Positions 21,349-42,831 of a stretch of 64,000 bases of DNA are shown here, piece after piece (the first letter of the stretch is position 1; the number at the start of each line of letters is the position of its first letter). Under the pieces are notes generated by a model, which was given only the letters and a program-made list of their open reading frames with translations, did no database searches and was not told the DNA's origin. The stretch covers positions 16,441,962-16,505,961 of the forward strand of contig NC_087074.1 in the NCBI RefSeq assembly GCF_026151205.1. Reading direction: 5' to 3'. This DNA comes from Bolinopsis microptera (Eukaryota; Ctenophora; Tentaculata; Lobata; Bolinopsidae). The translations under genes and the position numbers were made by a program.

Positions 21349-22453
21349 ATGGGACCAAAAGCAGCAGATAGATATCACTCTCCTCTATCAGAAACAACTA
21401 TAAAATCAATTTCGAGAAAAGAAAGAAAAGTATATAAGCCAAAGGTCCTATAATATAAACTAAAGGCGTAATATATAAAACTGGAAATATATAGCCTGAC
21501 AATACCCATATGTTTCCATGGGACCAAAAGCAGCAGATAGATATCACTCTCCTCTATCAGAAACAACTATAAAATCAATTTCGAGAAAAGAAAGAAAAGT
21601 ACAGGGTGGGCCAAAAGTCAGTGTGCAAACGTTGGGTCTTATACCTCCGCCGTGTTTTATATTTGAGAGCTGTTGCTTTGCAGATGGCATACTGTACTTA
21701 CTGGTTCGAGGATTCCGTCGTCAAAATTTGAAAATTCGAATAATTTAGACCACGCCCATTCAATATTAAAACACCTATATTGTTTTCTCTGAACATGCTG
21801 AACGCCTAATTTTTTTAGAGACGGTAGATTATCAAATGTTGCATATGATCTGAAAACATGAGGCAAAACGAATTAGAAATGACGAAGTTATCAAGCATTT
21901 TGTGTATCTTGTTAACAAAATTGACTGGGTGATTATGTGACACCGTGACACGACACCTTAATTGGGCACCCTTAACAATTCCCATAATGTTTAACGGGGT
22001 AGTTAACGGGGTCACCTTATCACGTGATTAGGTAAACCAATCACCTGATCACACGTAATGAATAAACTCGTTATGCTTCAAATCTCGGTCATCTGAGAAG
22101 CTACAGTTCTAATTCTTTCAGGACAAACGTAATTCGAATGGCCAAACACAATTCAATAACATTTAGCTTGATCCGACTATCCAAACTATCAAATAAATGT
22201 GAAAATGAACATCCATTTGAAAAAAATGAACGCAAATATTTTTCGAGTTGACAAATTCCTCGAACCAGTGGTGGTACTAAGTCATACCAGAAGGAAGTAT
22301 TTCAATTGGGCACTCAGTGACTGAGCTATTAAGGCCAACGTTTGCACACTGACTTTTGGCCCACCCTGTATATAAGCCAAAGGTCCTATAATATAAACTA
22401 AAGGCGTAATATGTAAAACTGGAAATATATAGCCTGACAATACCCATATGTTT
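21349..22453. repeat. 166-bp tandem duplication split by a mariner MITE
   Basis: Unit one is 21,349-21,514. Unit two is 21,515-21,601 plus 22,369-22,453. The two halves (CCATGGGACCAAAAGCAGC and TATAAGCCAAAGGTCC blocks) are nearly identical. The intervening 767 bp is a transposon insertion at TA. Confidence 0.85.
21602..22368. mobile_element. Tc1/mariner-type MITE
   Basis: Terminal inverted repeats of about 32 bp begin CAGGGTGGGCCAAAAGTCAG and are flanked by TA on both sides (21,600-21,601 and 22,369-22,370), the hallmark TA duplication of Tc1/mariner. The 767-bp interior has no transposase frame. Confidence 0.88.
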
Positions 22454-23768
22454 GAGGACAAACATATGGAATTTTTCGAAAGGAGCCCCATAATGTCGTC
22501 CCCGATCATTTCAAATATATTACAAATTTGAGTGTTTTTGAGAAATTAGTGTCCTAGCAATGATAGTATTGGTACGAATATGACAAATTAAATTATTCTT
22601 TCAGTCCGAGATCGAGATAGAGAAGTTGCCCTCTCAGAACTGAAGCAGTCGTTTGACACGCTATCAGGTGACTTGCCTGAGGACTGATGAGGAGTTAGTA
22701 GACCTGCGAGTCCTATCAGAACTCAGAAGAGGACTTGGACTTCGTTGGTTCAGAAAAGTCTGCCAGTAACAGTGATAAACCAGACTATAGTTCACGAGAA
22801 TGTCCACAGGTATAAGCACAACCTCCTTTGCACTCACCAAAACGCTAGTTCAGGTGAGTTTTTGAAGGCAAGGCTCAGTAAGCTCATATAACAATTGTTG
22901 GCAGAGATAAAGGGTTCTGTTTAGGGTTGTTACTATGGAGTGCAGTCTTATTGTGACAGAAAATCTATGCTATAATATGCTTAAATTTATGTTGTGTAAC
23001 ATTGCCATACAGCAGGTTGGAAATTTCAATATTAGTAGATCAGGCATCAATATTCAATATTGTTTCAAAGATAAAGTGCCGTATTAAAAGCTCTTAATTA
23101 GGGACTCTTTAAATAGTTTAAACGATTTGAAGATAAACCTATAATTTAAAAAAGTACAGTTTAAAAAATGGAATTTACTGTGATTGCTGGAAAGTGTCTG
23201 ATGAGTAGAATTGAAGGAGATAACTATTTGCAGAATAAGAGTAAGCATTATGGTTTTATTTAGCAAAGAAGAAGTTTACTAACTTGAACGTTTGGTTTAG
23301 TTTATTGAATTTATTTATGAAAATTTACAATTTAAATTATTACGGTAAGATTTTTTAATTAATATTTGTGATGATATAATTATGTATCATTATTTGATTT
23401 GATTTGTAACTCGAGGATATAGAATACAACTTGAAAGTAGATATATTATTACCTGTTAAAGCATTATATTGCTTGCTCGACGGGGATAACATATTGACAC
23501 CGAAAATAATTGCTTTATAGCTTATGATTTTTATTATATAATTTGATTATAAATAAGAGAGCGAATTTGAATTTGTTTGTGTTCCTCTGGTTCATGTTTA
23601 TGGTGGGGTGCAGTATCTGTTACGTTCAGTCACAGGTAAATAGTAAACCACTAGTCAGATTAACTAGAGCTCTTATATCAATGCATCAGCTAATACTATT
23701 ATTATACTACATATATATATATGAATAATAATCCCACAAACCTTATGATATCCCCGTTATTTGATGTG
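22454..23768. other. No confident gene; possible exon-like scrap
   Basis: Around 22,603-22,690 an acceptor-like TTTCAG is followed by a short frame (RDREVALSELKQSFD) ending in a stop. This could be a decayed exon or transposon remnant. The rest is AT-rich with no recognised element. Confidence 0.3.
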
Positions 23769-23884
23769 CCTAAAAACTTGTTTCACTAAAAACTTGTTTT
23801 ACTAAAAACTTGTTTCACTAAAAACTTGTTTCACTAAAAACTTGTTTCACTAAAAACTTGTTTCGCTAAAAACTTGTTTCGCTG
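23769..23884. repeat. 16-bp minisatellite
   Basis: About seven copies of CTAAAAACTTGTTTCA lie directly upstream of the hAT MITE and about 0.5 kb upstream of RAD51. Confidence 0.9.
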
Positions 23885-23888
23885 TAGT

Positions 23889-24170
23889 CAGTGGCGTAAC
23901 ATTGCCTGTTGGCGCCCCCCTGCCGAAAAATCGCCCCCCTATTCATGGCGCCCCCTCCCCTTTTGGTGCCCCTCCCTAAAATTGAACAAACTAGGTGATT
24001 TTAGAGGATACGCCGGTGAAATCTCTAAAAAAGTGCCTATCTAGAGCAAAACGCGCAGTTCTGCTAGTACTTTAGTTAAGTTTTCGAAATTGTCCCACAT
24101 TCAAACGACGATTTGGCGCCCCCCTAAGACGGCGCCCCCCTGCACAGCGGGGCCATTCGTTACGCCACTG
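23889..24170 (-). mobile_element. hAT-type MITE, copy 2, with perfect 8-bp TSD
   Basis: The termini are CAGTGGCGTAAC and GTTACGCCACTG. The flanks GCTGTAGT at 23,881-23,888 and 24,171-24,178 are identical, an 8-bp target-site duplication diagnostic of hAT. It is the reverse-oriented sister of 2,120-2,410. It lies 210 bp upstream of the RAD51 start codon and may overlap its promoter region. Confidence 0.9.
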
Positions 24171-24380
24171 GCTGTAGTGTACTGACTGTAAACTATACTA
24201 TGCGTTTGAATTGACTACTTAGTTTGTTTATAGTGTGACAATTATTATGATACACTTTGGTCCCCAATCCCCATCTATGTACAAAGCCTTTTATCAAGGC
24301 GTGTATATTGTGGTGCATGATGAATCAAGAGTTTTATTGATAAGATGAAGCAAAACCTCTAAATAATATTATCCACCAGA

Positions 24381-27157
<2,777 letters not shown>

Positions 27158-27554
27158 GGCAGATATAAAATATTATGTTAAATTCTGTTTTTAATAAGTT
27201 TGATTTTGGATTAAAAGAGAGACCATTTATATGACCATTATGGATTCCGTACAGACGATCAAAATCTGAGACCCTACCATGTATGGATTGAACGATGGTG
27301 CATCTTTTGTATATAATTATAGGCTGACATGAGTTTTACAAATTGGAATACAATAAACAATTGCTTTGTTTTTCATTACATACAGAGGTCGCACAGGATA
27401 ACAGAGTTTCAAGATTAATATTTTCTACATTGTTGAGTTGACTTTTACGGCGGAAAAACTTTGTCTGACAACTGAATGAGTAATTATTGGTAATTACTGT
27501 AATTACCCAATTACTACATAATTACCCAAATACTGCCTATGTTATTTATATTTA

Positions 27555-28004
27555 GGGGTCGTTCACACATTGCGTTATCAGTGGAGGGGGTTCTCAAATG
27601 ATTACGGTTGATAACGAGGGGGGGGGGGGGGTTTGGCTGTTGATTACGTAATCAACATTTTCTTTTTTACCCTCTAGAATTTGACAATATTTTAATTAAA
27701 ATGTCACTCAATTTCACTCTGATAGTGATAAAATTTAGGAATGGATCAGCTGCTAAAGTAGTTTGGAAGGTGCTTGGCCGGATATCATGGCATTGATTTC
27801 GGCTCATAATGATCAGGGTAGCATGAAACGTAGAGAAAAGTGTTTTCCAGGGGAAAAAGTCAAAAAGTGGGGGGGGGGGGGGGGTCAGGCCATGATTACG
27901 TAATTTTGCTGTCAGGAGGGGTGGGGGGTGGGTCTTGATTACGGTTGATAACGGAGGGGGTAAAAATTGCTAAAATATTGATTACGTAATATGTGAACGA
28001 CCCC
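27555..28004. mobile_element. MITE of the GGGGTCGTTCACA family, copy 1
   Basis: The ends are GGGGTCGTTCACACATT and AATATGTGAACGACCCC, with subterminal GATTACGTAAT and GATAACG motifs and two poly(G) tracts (27,619-27,632 and 27,870-27,883). Related copies are at 54,171-54,326 and 55,453-55,559. The target duplication is not clear, so the superfamily is left open. It lies downstream of RAD51. Confidence 0.8.
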
Positions 28005-28180
28005 TGATTTCCATTATCTTTGAATAATAAACAAACCAATTGTAAATGTTTCAAGATTGACATATCTTAGATGCCTTACTTTTAATTTTAGGTCAGGAAT
28101 GAGAAGATTAACGTTAAAACAGGACAAGGGAGCTGTTAGGTGTGAGGAGGCATTACCTGATTAGGGGCCATTGCATTATG

Positions 28181-28385
28181 ACGTCCGGCGTATAGGGAGG
28201 GAGGGGAGGGGTCCATCTACCCAGGACGTCCGGCGTATAGGGAGGGAGGGGAGGAGGCCATCTACTCAGGACGTCCGGCGTATAGGGAGGGAGGGGAGGA
28301 GGCCATCTACCCAGGGCGTCCGGCGTATAGGGAGGGAGGGGAGGAGGCCATCTACTCAGGACGTCCGGTGTATAGGGAGGGAGGG
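28181..28385. repeat. 45-bp minisatellite open on both strands
   Basis: There are about 4.6 copies of a GACGTCCGGCGTATAGGGAG-type unit. At 45 bp (15 codons) it stays open on the plus strand (VRRIGREGRRPSTQ) and on the minus strand (LPPYTPDVLSRWPP). The enclosing ORFs (28,171-28,554 + and 28,153-28,422 -) have no other support as genes. Confidence 0.85.
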
Positions 28386-29068
28386 AAGGGGCGGTTTTGG
28401 AAATTCGGACAAACCCAGGCAAGAGGAGGGGGCGCCAGCAATGACAGACACCACGGTTGGCGTCCTAAGTCCTTATACAATTTGCCCTTACACAATTTGT
28501 CGAAAACTGGTCTCAAAAAAGGTAGTTCTCATAAGAGGGCGCTCCAAAAATTAGCAGTAATTGACAGTTAAGGAACTGTGGTGACAAAGAATAGAGCGAT
28601 TTGTTTGAAAAAGTTAACAACCCAACTATGAAATGAAAATGTTTTCTATATATTAAAACCAAAACACAACGTAATAGTCTACATTCTGAAAATTCTGACA
28701 ACAGAAAGTACACTAAAAAATCGTGATAATATTTGAAATTGATTTGGATTGAAAATACACAACAACAGGGAAATGGTTTACTCCGTAATCCAAGAATCCT
28801 CTAAATTAATATAATAATACAATTGACAATACAAAATTTTAGTAAATCCATAAAAAGTTCTCATTTTAGTGATCACAGATCACATCGACGGCATGATATT
28901 CTTATGCATAATATGACAATATCACAACACAGCTAATTAATATACTCATAAAATGTCTGGTATTTTATCGTTATATGTATGATCCAGATTTGTACAGGAA
29001 TGGTTCTGGCCTGGTCTCGTTAAAGTTGTCTCATTTCTAAACTGGTGCATGGAGGCTGGCTACTGAAG
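28386..29068. other. No gene seen (RAD51 to gene A convergent interval)
   Basis: This is AT-rich non-coding sequence between the 3' ends of two converging genes. No recognisable element occurs until the TIR at about 29,069. Confidence 0.5.
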
Positions 29069-29426
29069 GTCGCTCCTACTAAATCGCTCGCCCAAATTTT
29101 AAGAAATTTCTTGTGAAAAGGCCCTTTGGGCATGAAAGTGATCTAAATCGGTGTATTTATGGACGCTGATTCCGAATCACCCCCATGACGTAAGGTTAAA
29201 ATGCTTCCCTGGAGAAATATCGGCAAAAAACCGTTTTGGTCACGTGACAGGCTAGTAAAACACGAATTCGATTGTTTAGGACTCGGGTTAGGGTTAGGGT
29301 TGTGGTAAGGGTTATGGTTAGCTTCGGGGTTATGGTTAGGGTTGGGATTAGGGTTTATGTAAAACCGTTTTGTACGGCTGCAAAACCATAAAAACCGAAG
29401 TCACGTTAAATTTTTGGGCGAGCGAA

Positions 29427-29438
<12 letters not shown>
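29069..29438. mobile_element. TIR element with internal telomere-like repeats, overlapping the gene A stop
   Basis: The ends GCTCCTACTAAATCGCTCGCCC and GGGCGAGCGAATTAGTAAGAGC form inverted repeats of about 22 bp. The interior includes GGGTTAGGGTTAGGGTTGTGG-type sequence (29,282-29,355) and a block shared in reverse with about 56,200-56,340 (CGCTGATTCCGAATCAC, the GGTTAAAATGCTCCCTTGG-like region, CACGTGA). The right terminal repeat contains the last codons and stop of gene A. Confidence 0.65.
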
Positions 29439-36404
<6,966 letters not shown>

Positions 36405-36643
36405 CTGATCTTGTAATTCCAAGGGGACTACTTTGTCCTCACGGTAGTTCTTATACCCCTTACAAAACCTGCTGACTGTTTTGCAAGTTAGTCCGGAGTA
36501 TTCACAGGAACAATTTTCTCATAATTTAAAAATCTTAGAATCGTATTTTATTTCTGTCCTCTTATCTTAACAGTGTAAAAATAAGTTGCAGTCAGCATTA
36601 TTATATTCAATGTATATAATGGAAAAAAAATTGAAGCGCCTAT

Positions 36644-37456
36644 TCATGGTAACTGACACATCTTTTTGAAGAGATGAAACTTATCAGCTGACTGATTTAT
36701 TTCCACACTCCTAAATTCGTCGAAAAACTCTTTTAGGTTTGGATCTTCTTCGCGCTGAGACTTTCTGCTGACACTCTTTAACAAATTTTCGCCGTGTTCT
36801 GAATCCCATTCAACATTACCCAAAATGCCATCTTGAACAAGCCCAAGAAATTGTTCAGCCACATCCTCCATGCATCCCTCTTTAAGCAGTTTGGCATAAA
36901 CTGGTGGATATGTCATAAGATCAATATCAACGTATGGGTCGTACTCCACAGATAAGGGGATAGAAGGACGGTTTTCTTTTTTAAAATTAACTGCCACTTT
37001 TTGCTTTTCTGCAGTGGGCGAATGATTTTCTTGAAATTTTGAATTGAATGTGTCTTGTTGTTTAAAAGGAGACTTCCCTGCAGCCCTCAGTTTGTACTCC
37101 CTATCTATCTCATCAAAGTAATCATCGTTCAATGAATGTGATTTGTTAGAGTCTTTTTGGACATTCTCCTGCTCTGTGCTGTAAAGCACGTCATCAGGGA
37201 CATTATCAATGTCTTCTTTGTAATGGTTTGTTACTCGAGGCTGGAGTTGAAACATTCCAACACTTCTAGACTCAGCTGGGAGAAACATTGCACCATCCAA
37301 ACCAGGAATACGTTCCCGTTTTGTCATAAAACTGAATTTGGAGACGGAACTTTTACTCCCATTTCGCAAATTATCTGCAGGAGCTGTTCCATAATAATTA
37401 GCGGCAATGTCGCCATAATCGTCTGGTTTTCTTAAGTCAGAGTCACTGTTATACAT
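36644..37456 (-). CDS. Unrecognised 270-aa protein, single exon
   Basis: The frame runs from the ATG at 37,456 to a TGA at 36,644. The product is acidic and hydrophilic, with no signal peptide or membrane segment. The N-terminal 160 residues are Ser/Asp/Lys-rich and probably disordered. The C-terminal part (about 165-270) looks folded, with DPYVDIDLMTYPPVYAKLL, AEQFLGLVQDGILG and a helical tail. I do not recognise a family. It lies 240 bp upstream of the first recognised exon of gene A on the same strand and about 1.3 kb downstream of MAPKAP1. Its length and its position in a run of minus-strand genes support a real gene. It could be an additional exon of a neighbour. Confidence 0.6.
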   Translation of the reverse strand: MYNSDSDLRKPDDYGDIAANYYGTAPADNLRNGSKSSVSKFSFMTKRERIPGLDGAMFLPAESRSVGMFQLQPRVTNHYKEDIDNVPDDVLYSTEQENVQKDSNKSHSLNDDYFDEIDREYKLRAAGKSPFKQQDTFNSKFQENHSPTAEKQKVAVNFKKENRPSIPLSVEYDPYVDIDLMTYPPVYAKLLKEGCMEDVAEQFLGLVQDGILGNVEWDSEHGENLLKSVSRKSQREEDPNLKEFFDEFRSVEINQSADKFHLFKKMCQLP

Positions 37457-38741
37457 GTCACTCCGTCTTGACTGACTTCTGCGTAGTTACTGTCAGATCT
37501 TACAAAAACATCTTACGAGAAAGTTTGGGAACTGTCAGATCTTACGAAAATATCTAATTTTTGGAGATTTTTGGAAGATTCAAAAATCAATTTTGGTCCG
37601 TGAATTTAGAACGAAAACTCAGTAGTAAACTTAATATCAAACAAGATCAATTAAAAAATATACAGAAAATCAAAAACTAAATGGCATTGTCAACGCATCA
37701 CAATCTTGTATCAAAACAACAAATATAAAGAATCAAACTGCAAAAATCAGAATATTGCCAGCCCAGAATCAAATTAGCGCACAAAATACATAAAACACAG
37801 TGGACCACTGAATCAGTTCCGAGATGACAGACAAACTTCAGTACAACACAATCTTACTATGAGGCCAGCTTTTTACATATGCTCCTTTATAAAATAAGCT
37901 TTTACCATATTTTTATTAGTCAATAAATCATGTCCTTAGCATTGAATCTAGCTTTACAAGAAAATTCCTTAATCAATTTTTAAAAGTTTTTAATTAAAGC
38001 TCCTCGACCTATTTTCAATTAATTAGAATCACAGCCTAAAAACCATCCAAATTATCATAAGAATCGAGTTTATAAACTTTTCAAAAGCTATGTCATATAC
38101 CTATGCCTCGTAAACGGTAAAATAATAATTGGCGACTAATGAACAAACTTATGTCGACAGCATTAAATCTGAAATTGCAGCATTGTTGAATTATCTATTC
38201 ACATACACAAACCACTAAATTCATTTTCATTGTATCTATTGAATTTAACAGAAACACCGAAAATCGGACCAAACTAAAGCTGGTCCGCAATTAGAGGTTT
38301 CATTATTATCTCAGATTACATTATTCACTTGATTCGAATTTGTCGACAAAATAATGTGATCAATGGCATTACCATCACAAGCACGTTATCAATTGCAAGT
38401 TTTCGTTCAATTGACTTTAAGAACTTAGATTTAAAGAAAATACAGAGGGAAAACAGTTGTAAGTAAACAACAGGAATGCTCTAATTTATATGTAATGGAA
38501 TCAAGGCAGCCTTATAGCTTTATAGTTCATTGAATCATGTTATGAACATAAAACAATGTAACTATTGAATGGACGTGGAAAAGGTATAAAAACTTATTGT
38601 TATGAACCTCTGACTCAATTTCATTGGTCACAGACCAGCCAACTAAAATAAGGAGAAAACCCTTCTCGAAACAACGTCACACCAAGCAAAAATTAAATAA
38701 AACTGCTAAAATCAAATCAAAGAACTTAAAATCGTGGAGTC
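37457..38741. other. No gene seen (upstream of the 270-aa ORF, downstream of MAPKAP1)
   Basis: This is AT-rich sequence. A short direct duplication (CTGTCAGATCTTAC at about 37,489-37,503 and 37,530-37,545) lies just upstream of the ORF. It presumably holds the MAPKAP1 3' untranslated region and the promoter of the downstream gene. Confidence 0.5.
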
Positions 38742-40945
38742 TCATCGAGGCGTACCAAACGGCGCCGACAAGAACGAACTTAACTTACTAGCACTACTGC
38801 TAGACTGTGTGTTATACTTCCTGTACAAGAAATAGTTCTGTCTTATTTTGCTTTGCAGCTGATTTATGATGAAAGTTATCTTGCGGTGAATGTGGTCACC
38901 CTTTGAGGGGGCTTCGAAAATGTAATCTTTCGGGTCTTGATTATCGTTCAGGTAAATTAGTTTAAGTTTCAATCGGTCACCGCTGAATCTGTCAACCAAA
39001 ATCTCAGAAGAGATCAAATTTTTGCAAGGAATGCTCTCTGCTTTCAGCTTAAAAGGCGGCAGAGGTGATTTTGTAAGCGGGTCAATCTCGATCTTATCCC
39101 CTGAAATACCCAACTGAACATCAATTTTCTTTTTAATAACCCTTGCCTCGATCTGAACCACAAACACCTCGTAGTTAAGGGACTCAAAGCGACTGTACCC
39201 CATCACCGTGTCAGCCTCCATCTCTACCTGACTAGTTCTCTTGGAATGAGTCCTCACCAGCCTGAATTCTAACGTGTTCATGTCCTCCAGGAAACCCTCT
39301 AATTTCACAGAATCCCCCGGAGAGGTAAGTTTTTCTAGAACATATTTCCCGCTCATTCGAGCTAAGTTTTTCTCGTCTCGTTGGCTGCTCTGCTCGTTAT
39401 ACACCCCTGAAGTTGCCCTGAACTGAGTTCTTTTCTTCACAGCACGTGTAAAAATATCCTTCATTTTCACTTTCGTGTTCCGGAAATGGAAGGTGGTGTG
39501 AGTCTTATCATCGAAATGTATCTTCACAATGATCTTCTCGTCCTTATCCTCCTTATAAAGGGCCAACTCAAGCGCTCCATACCCAAAATGATAAGAGTAA
39601 TACTTCTTTATAAGGTCACGTGATGCTAACGGTTGGAACATCAGAATATCGTCATCGTCATCATCATCTGTCTGAAGATGCCTCAAACAGTAATCATCAA
39701 CAGTGCCCCCCAACTGAGGTTGCCTCCCCTCGGTACAATACTGAAAGAGGATCAGACCTATAGCTTCATCTACTGTGGCCGCTGATATCACATTCATATC
39801 AATAGTGTCCTCAGGGTTCTTAGCCATGGTTAGAGTCACTCTCAGTTTAATTGTGTGTGAAGATTTTTGAGCGTCGAACTTAACGTACTTTACAAACGGA
39901 TTTTTAACGTTTTTAGTTTTAGCCATGAGAAGAGAAAAGGAAGAAGAGCGCCCCTTGGTGGAAGGTGCACTGTTGAAGGGTACGGGTTTGAAGACCGTAT
40001 CCGCGTCAATATTCTTGCTAACTTTACTGGTGTCTAGAGAAACTACCTGCGTCTGACTCACGTTGGAAGTGTTGCGAGCCACTGCCCTCTGAAATAGTAG
40101 GAAAGAACATTAACTAGATTGCTTAAATAGAGAAGTTAATTGTTTCCCCGTATTTCATGCATACATACTGATCATATTAACAAAGTTTCCAGAACATAAT
40201 GAAGCGTGATGTAGCTTACGTGTTTCTGTGTGCGCACGTCTTCATTAGCTACGAACATATCGTAACTGCCAAACGGCTGCGGGTTCTGAAACCTTTCAGA
40301 GGACCGTATTGAGCTGAGTCTCCTCGTCCATTTCCGGTTAGAGAGTGTGTCCTCTGTCTGTGTGTCCAACACCTGTCAAGGATGTTATTTAGTGTGTAAC
40401 CGTGTTATTATGTTATTACATCGTACCTGAGTCTTGGGAGAGATTCCAGTGGAATTATACTACTACTGCTAGTACTACTATTTGATAAAAGGTACAAGGC
40501 AGCGCATAGCACATAGTCCGACACCGTGCCTCATGCACATATTGTGCTAGGGTGCCAACTTGGCACTGTGCCAAGTGCTTTAAAAATATTAGAGTGTCAA
40601 ACTGTAGTTAATTGCACATTCGGAACATGAAGACTTGTAGACAGTTGCATTTTTCAAACATGTTGGTGAAAATTCCTTTTCCATCCATCAACAAACGCCA
40701 GTCGACGCACTAAAAACCTCTAGGTAATTTTGTATGGCTTTTCATGGCTAGAAGTGCGATGTACCCATACTATTCTGTATTCTTATATTTATATTTGCAC
40801 TCTTTTACACAAAATCCAGATAAGATAAACATTTAAGTAAGTGCGTTGTCATAGTTACCATTTCAGAAACAAGACTCGTATCATTCGTTACAAATACATT
40901 CTTTATATGTCTTTGAAGGAGATCAAAATCATCGAGTAGTGCCAT
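38742..40945 (-). CDS. MAPKAP1: SIN1/MAPKAP1, TORC2 subunit
   Basis: SIN1 is an essential scaffold of TOR complex 2; its CRIM domain presents AGC kinases such as AKT. Three exons, all joined in phase 0: 40,945-40,859, 40,372-40,220 and 40,088-38,742, giving 528 aa (human 522). Exon 1 starts MALLDDFDLLQRHI, the usual SIN1 N-terminus. The CRIM domain begins near residue 143 (NPFVKYVKFD), with ILFQYCTEGRQPQL and an Asp-rich loop at about 219-227. A Ras-binding-like domain lies at about 265-360. A PH domain begins near residue 404 (VQLGISGDKIEIDPLT), the best-conserved segment. The family is known to bind Ras and phosphoinositides. No break is seen. An acceptor-like ATTACAG lies 2 nt upstream of the ATG, so a 5' leader exon or trans-splicing is likely. 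Confidence 0.94.
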
Positions 40946-41828
40946 TCCTGTAATGTACTGTAATTAGAGACAATTGTAAGTAAAATTACTGTTAATAAGT
41001 CTTGTGATGTAATTAAATGTTTAAGTTCTCCTAGTCCTAGCAAATTTAAGGTTCCGTAGTCTATACGACCGAACAGATGACACTTATACAGTGTATAAGT
41101 GTATAAGTGTATAATATACACGTTTAAGATATTATATGGAACCAAGTTAACTTAAACAGGTGCCAGTAGTTCTAAGTCTTGTGTAATACGGAGGTTTTAA
41201 AAATAAAACATTTGCAATTTAAAATGGAAACCCTCAATGAATATTACAATATATTTAATGAAATACAATTCAATTATCAATGTGAACCCCAACAAATACA
41301 TGATGCATAAAAATCCCATAAACTATGAACATAATAAAAACGAAATACATAATACAAGTTACGAATAAATTCTGAAATTAATGCAAACAAAACATGAGAA
41401 CTAAACATGATCACACACATTTGATTAAGATTAAAGCATTATGAATTACCACTGAATTAAACTCAAATAAGGTATTATTACAAATCCTGAACAAATAAAA
41501 ATCCGACCTGCGTAAGTGACCTAGACGAATGTTGAACAATCCTAAACTCTCAGTTGCCGATTTAATCTGATATTTAAGTAGTATTATATCCTATCAAATT
41601 ATAGCGAGCACTCTTGTCAAAGTGAACCATTGCTACTTCCCGAGCGTTTATAATATCATGTCTCATAATCAAGTTATAATCCATATAGTCATAATATAGC
41701 CATAATTATGTAATCAAGTTATAATTAAACCAATCGTTTATAATCGTTTATAATACCCTATCTTGTACAATATTCTATTATCAAGTTACAAGTCAAAATG
41801 CAACAATTTACAATATATCTTTAAGTAC
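40946..41828. other. No gene seen; AT-rich upstream region of MAPKAP1
   Basis: This region has short GTATAAGT and ATAATATAGCC-type repeats and no ORF with recognisable content. It grades into the 26-bp minisatellite at about 41,829. Confidence 0.5.
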
Positions 41829-42140
41829 ATGATCAAGTTACAATATAATATCTTCTAACCAAGTTACAATATAATATCTTCTAACCAAGTTACAATATAA
41901 TATCTTATAACCAAGTTACAATATAATATCTTATAACCATGTTACAATATAATATCTTCTAACCAAGTTACAATATAATATCTTATAACCAAGTTACAAT
42001 ATAATATCTTATAACCAAGTTACAATATAATATCTTATAACCAAGTTACATATAATATCTTATAACCAAGTTACAATATAATATCTTATAACCAAGTTAC
42101 AATATAATATCTTATAACCAAGTTACGATATAATATCTTA
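41829..42140. repeat. 26-bp minisatellite, block 1
   Basis: About 12 copies of AACCAAGTTACAATATAATATCTTAT with CTTCT and CTTAT variants. It is separated from block 2 by 230 bp of non-repeat sequence (42,141-42,370). Confidence 0.95.
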
Positions 42141-42370
42141 TAATGATTCTTCGGAATTTCGCTGGATTGTACAACTTTCGTCTTGGTAGATTCCAAACAC
42201 AAGGAAATTTTTCCTTTGGTTGGTAATATACTCAATGATGGAAGTATAGTGTATTGGCTATGCCCCGCTTACTAGTTTAGCTCTTTCTAGTCCCCTGCTA
42301 CACGGCATGTAAACAGGGATTGGCTAGTTAGAGGCGGTCCGTGTAGGCCTTACACTGTGCTTTCAGCAAT

Positions 42371-42826
42371 ACTCATAACCAAGTTACATATAATATCTTA
42401 TAACCAAGTTACAATATATTATCTTATAACCAAGTTACAATATAATATCTTATAACCAAGTTACAATATAATATCTTATAACCAAGTTACAATATAATAT
42501 CTTATAACCAAGTTACAATATAATATCTTATAACCAAGTTACAATATAATATCTTATAACCAAGTTACAATATAATATCTTATAACCAAGTTACAATATA
42601 ATATCTTATAACCAAGTTACATATAATATCTTATAACCAAGTTAGAATATAATATCTTATAACCAAGTTACAATATAATATCTTATAACCAAGTTACAAT
42701 ATAATATCTTATAACCAAGTTACAATATAATATCTTATAACCAAGTTACAATATAATATCTTATAACCAAGTTACAATATAATATCTTATAACCAAGTTA
42801 CAATACAATATCTTATAACCAAGTCC
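42371..42826. repeat. 26-bp minisatellite, block 2
   Basis: About 17 copies of the same unit, ending 5 bp before the ATG of the GIY-YIG ORF. Some units have lost one or two bases. Confidence 0.95.
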
Positions 42827-42831
42827 TTGGC

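Noticed and set aside
28153-28554. Minisatellite ORFs on both strands as protein genes
   Set aside because: The frames are open only because the 45-bp unit lacks stops. There are no domains, no codon evidence and no conserved start.
41829-42826. CRISPR-like array
   Set aside because: The units are contiguous 26-bp minisatellite copies without unique spacers, in a eukaryotic genome.
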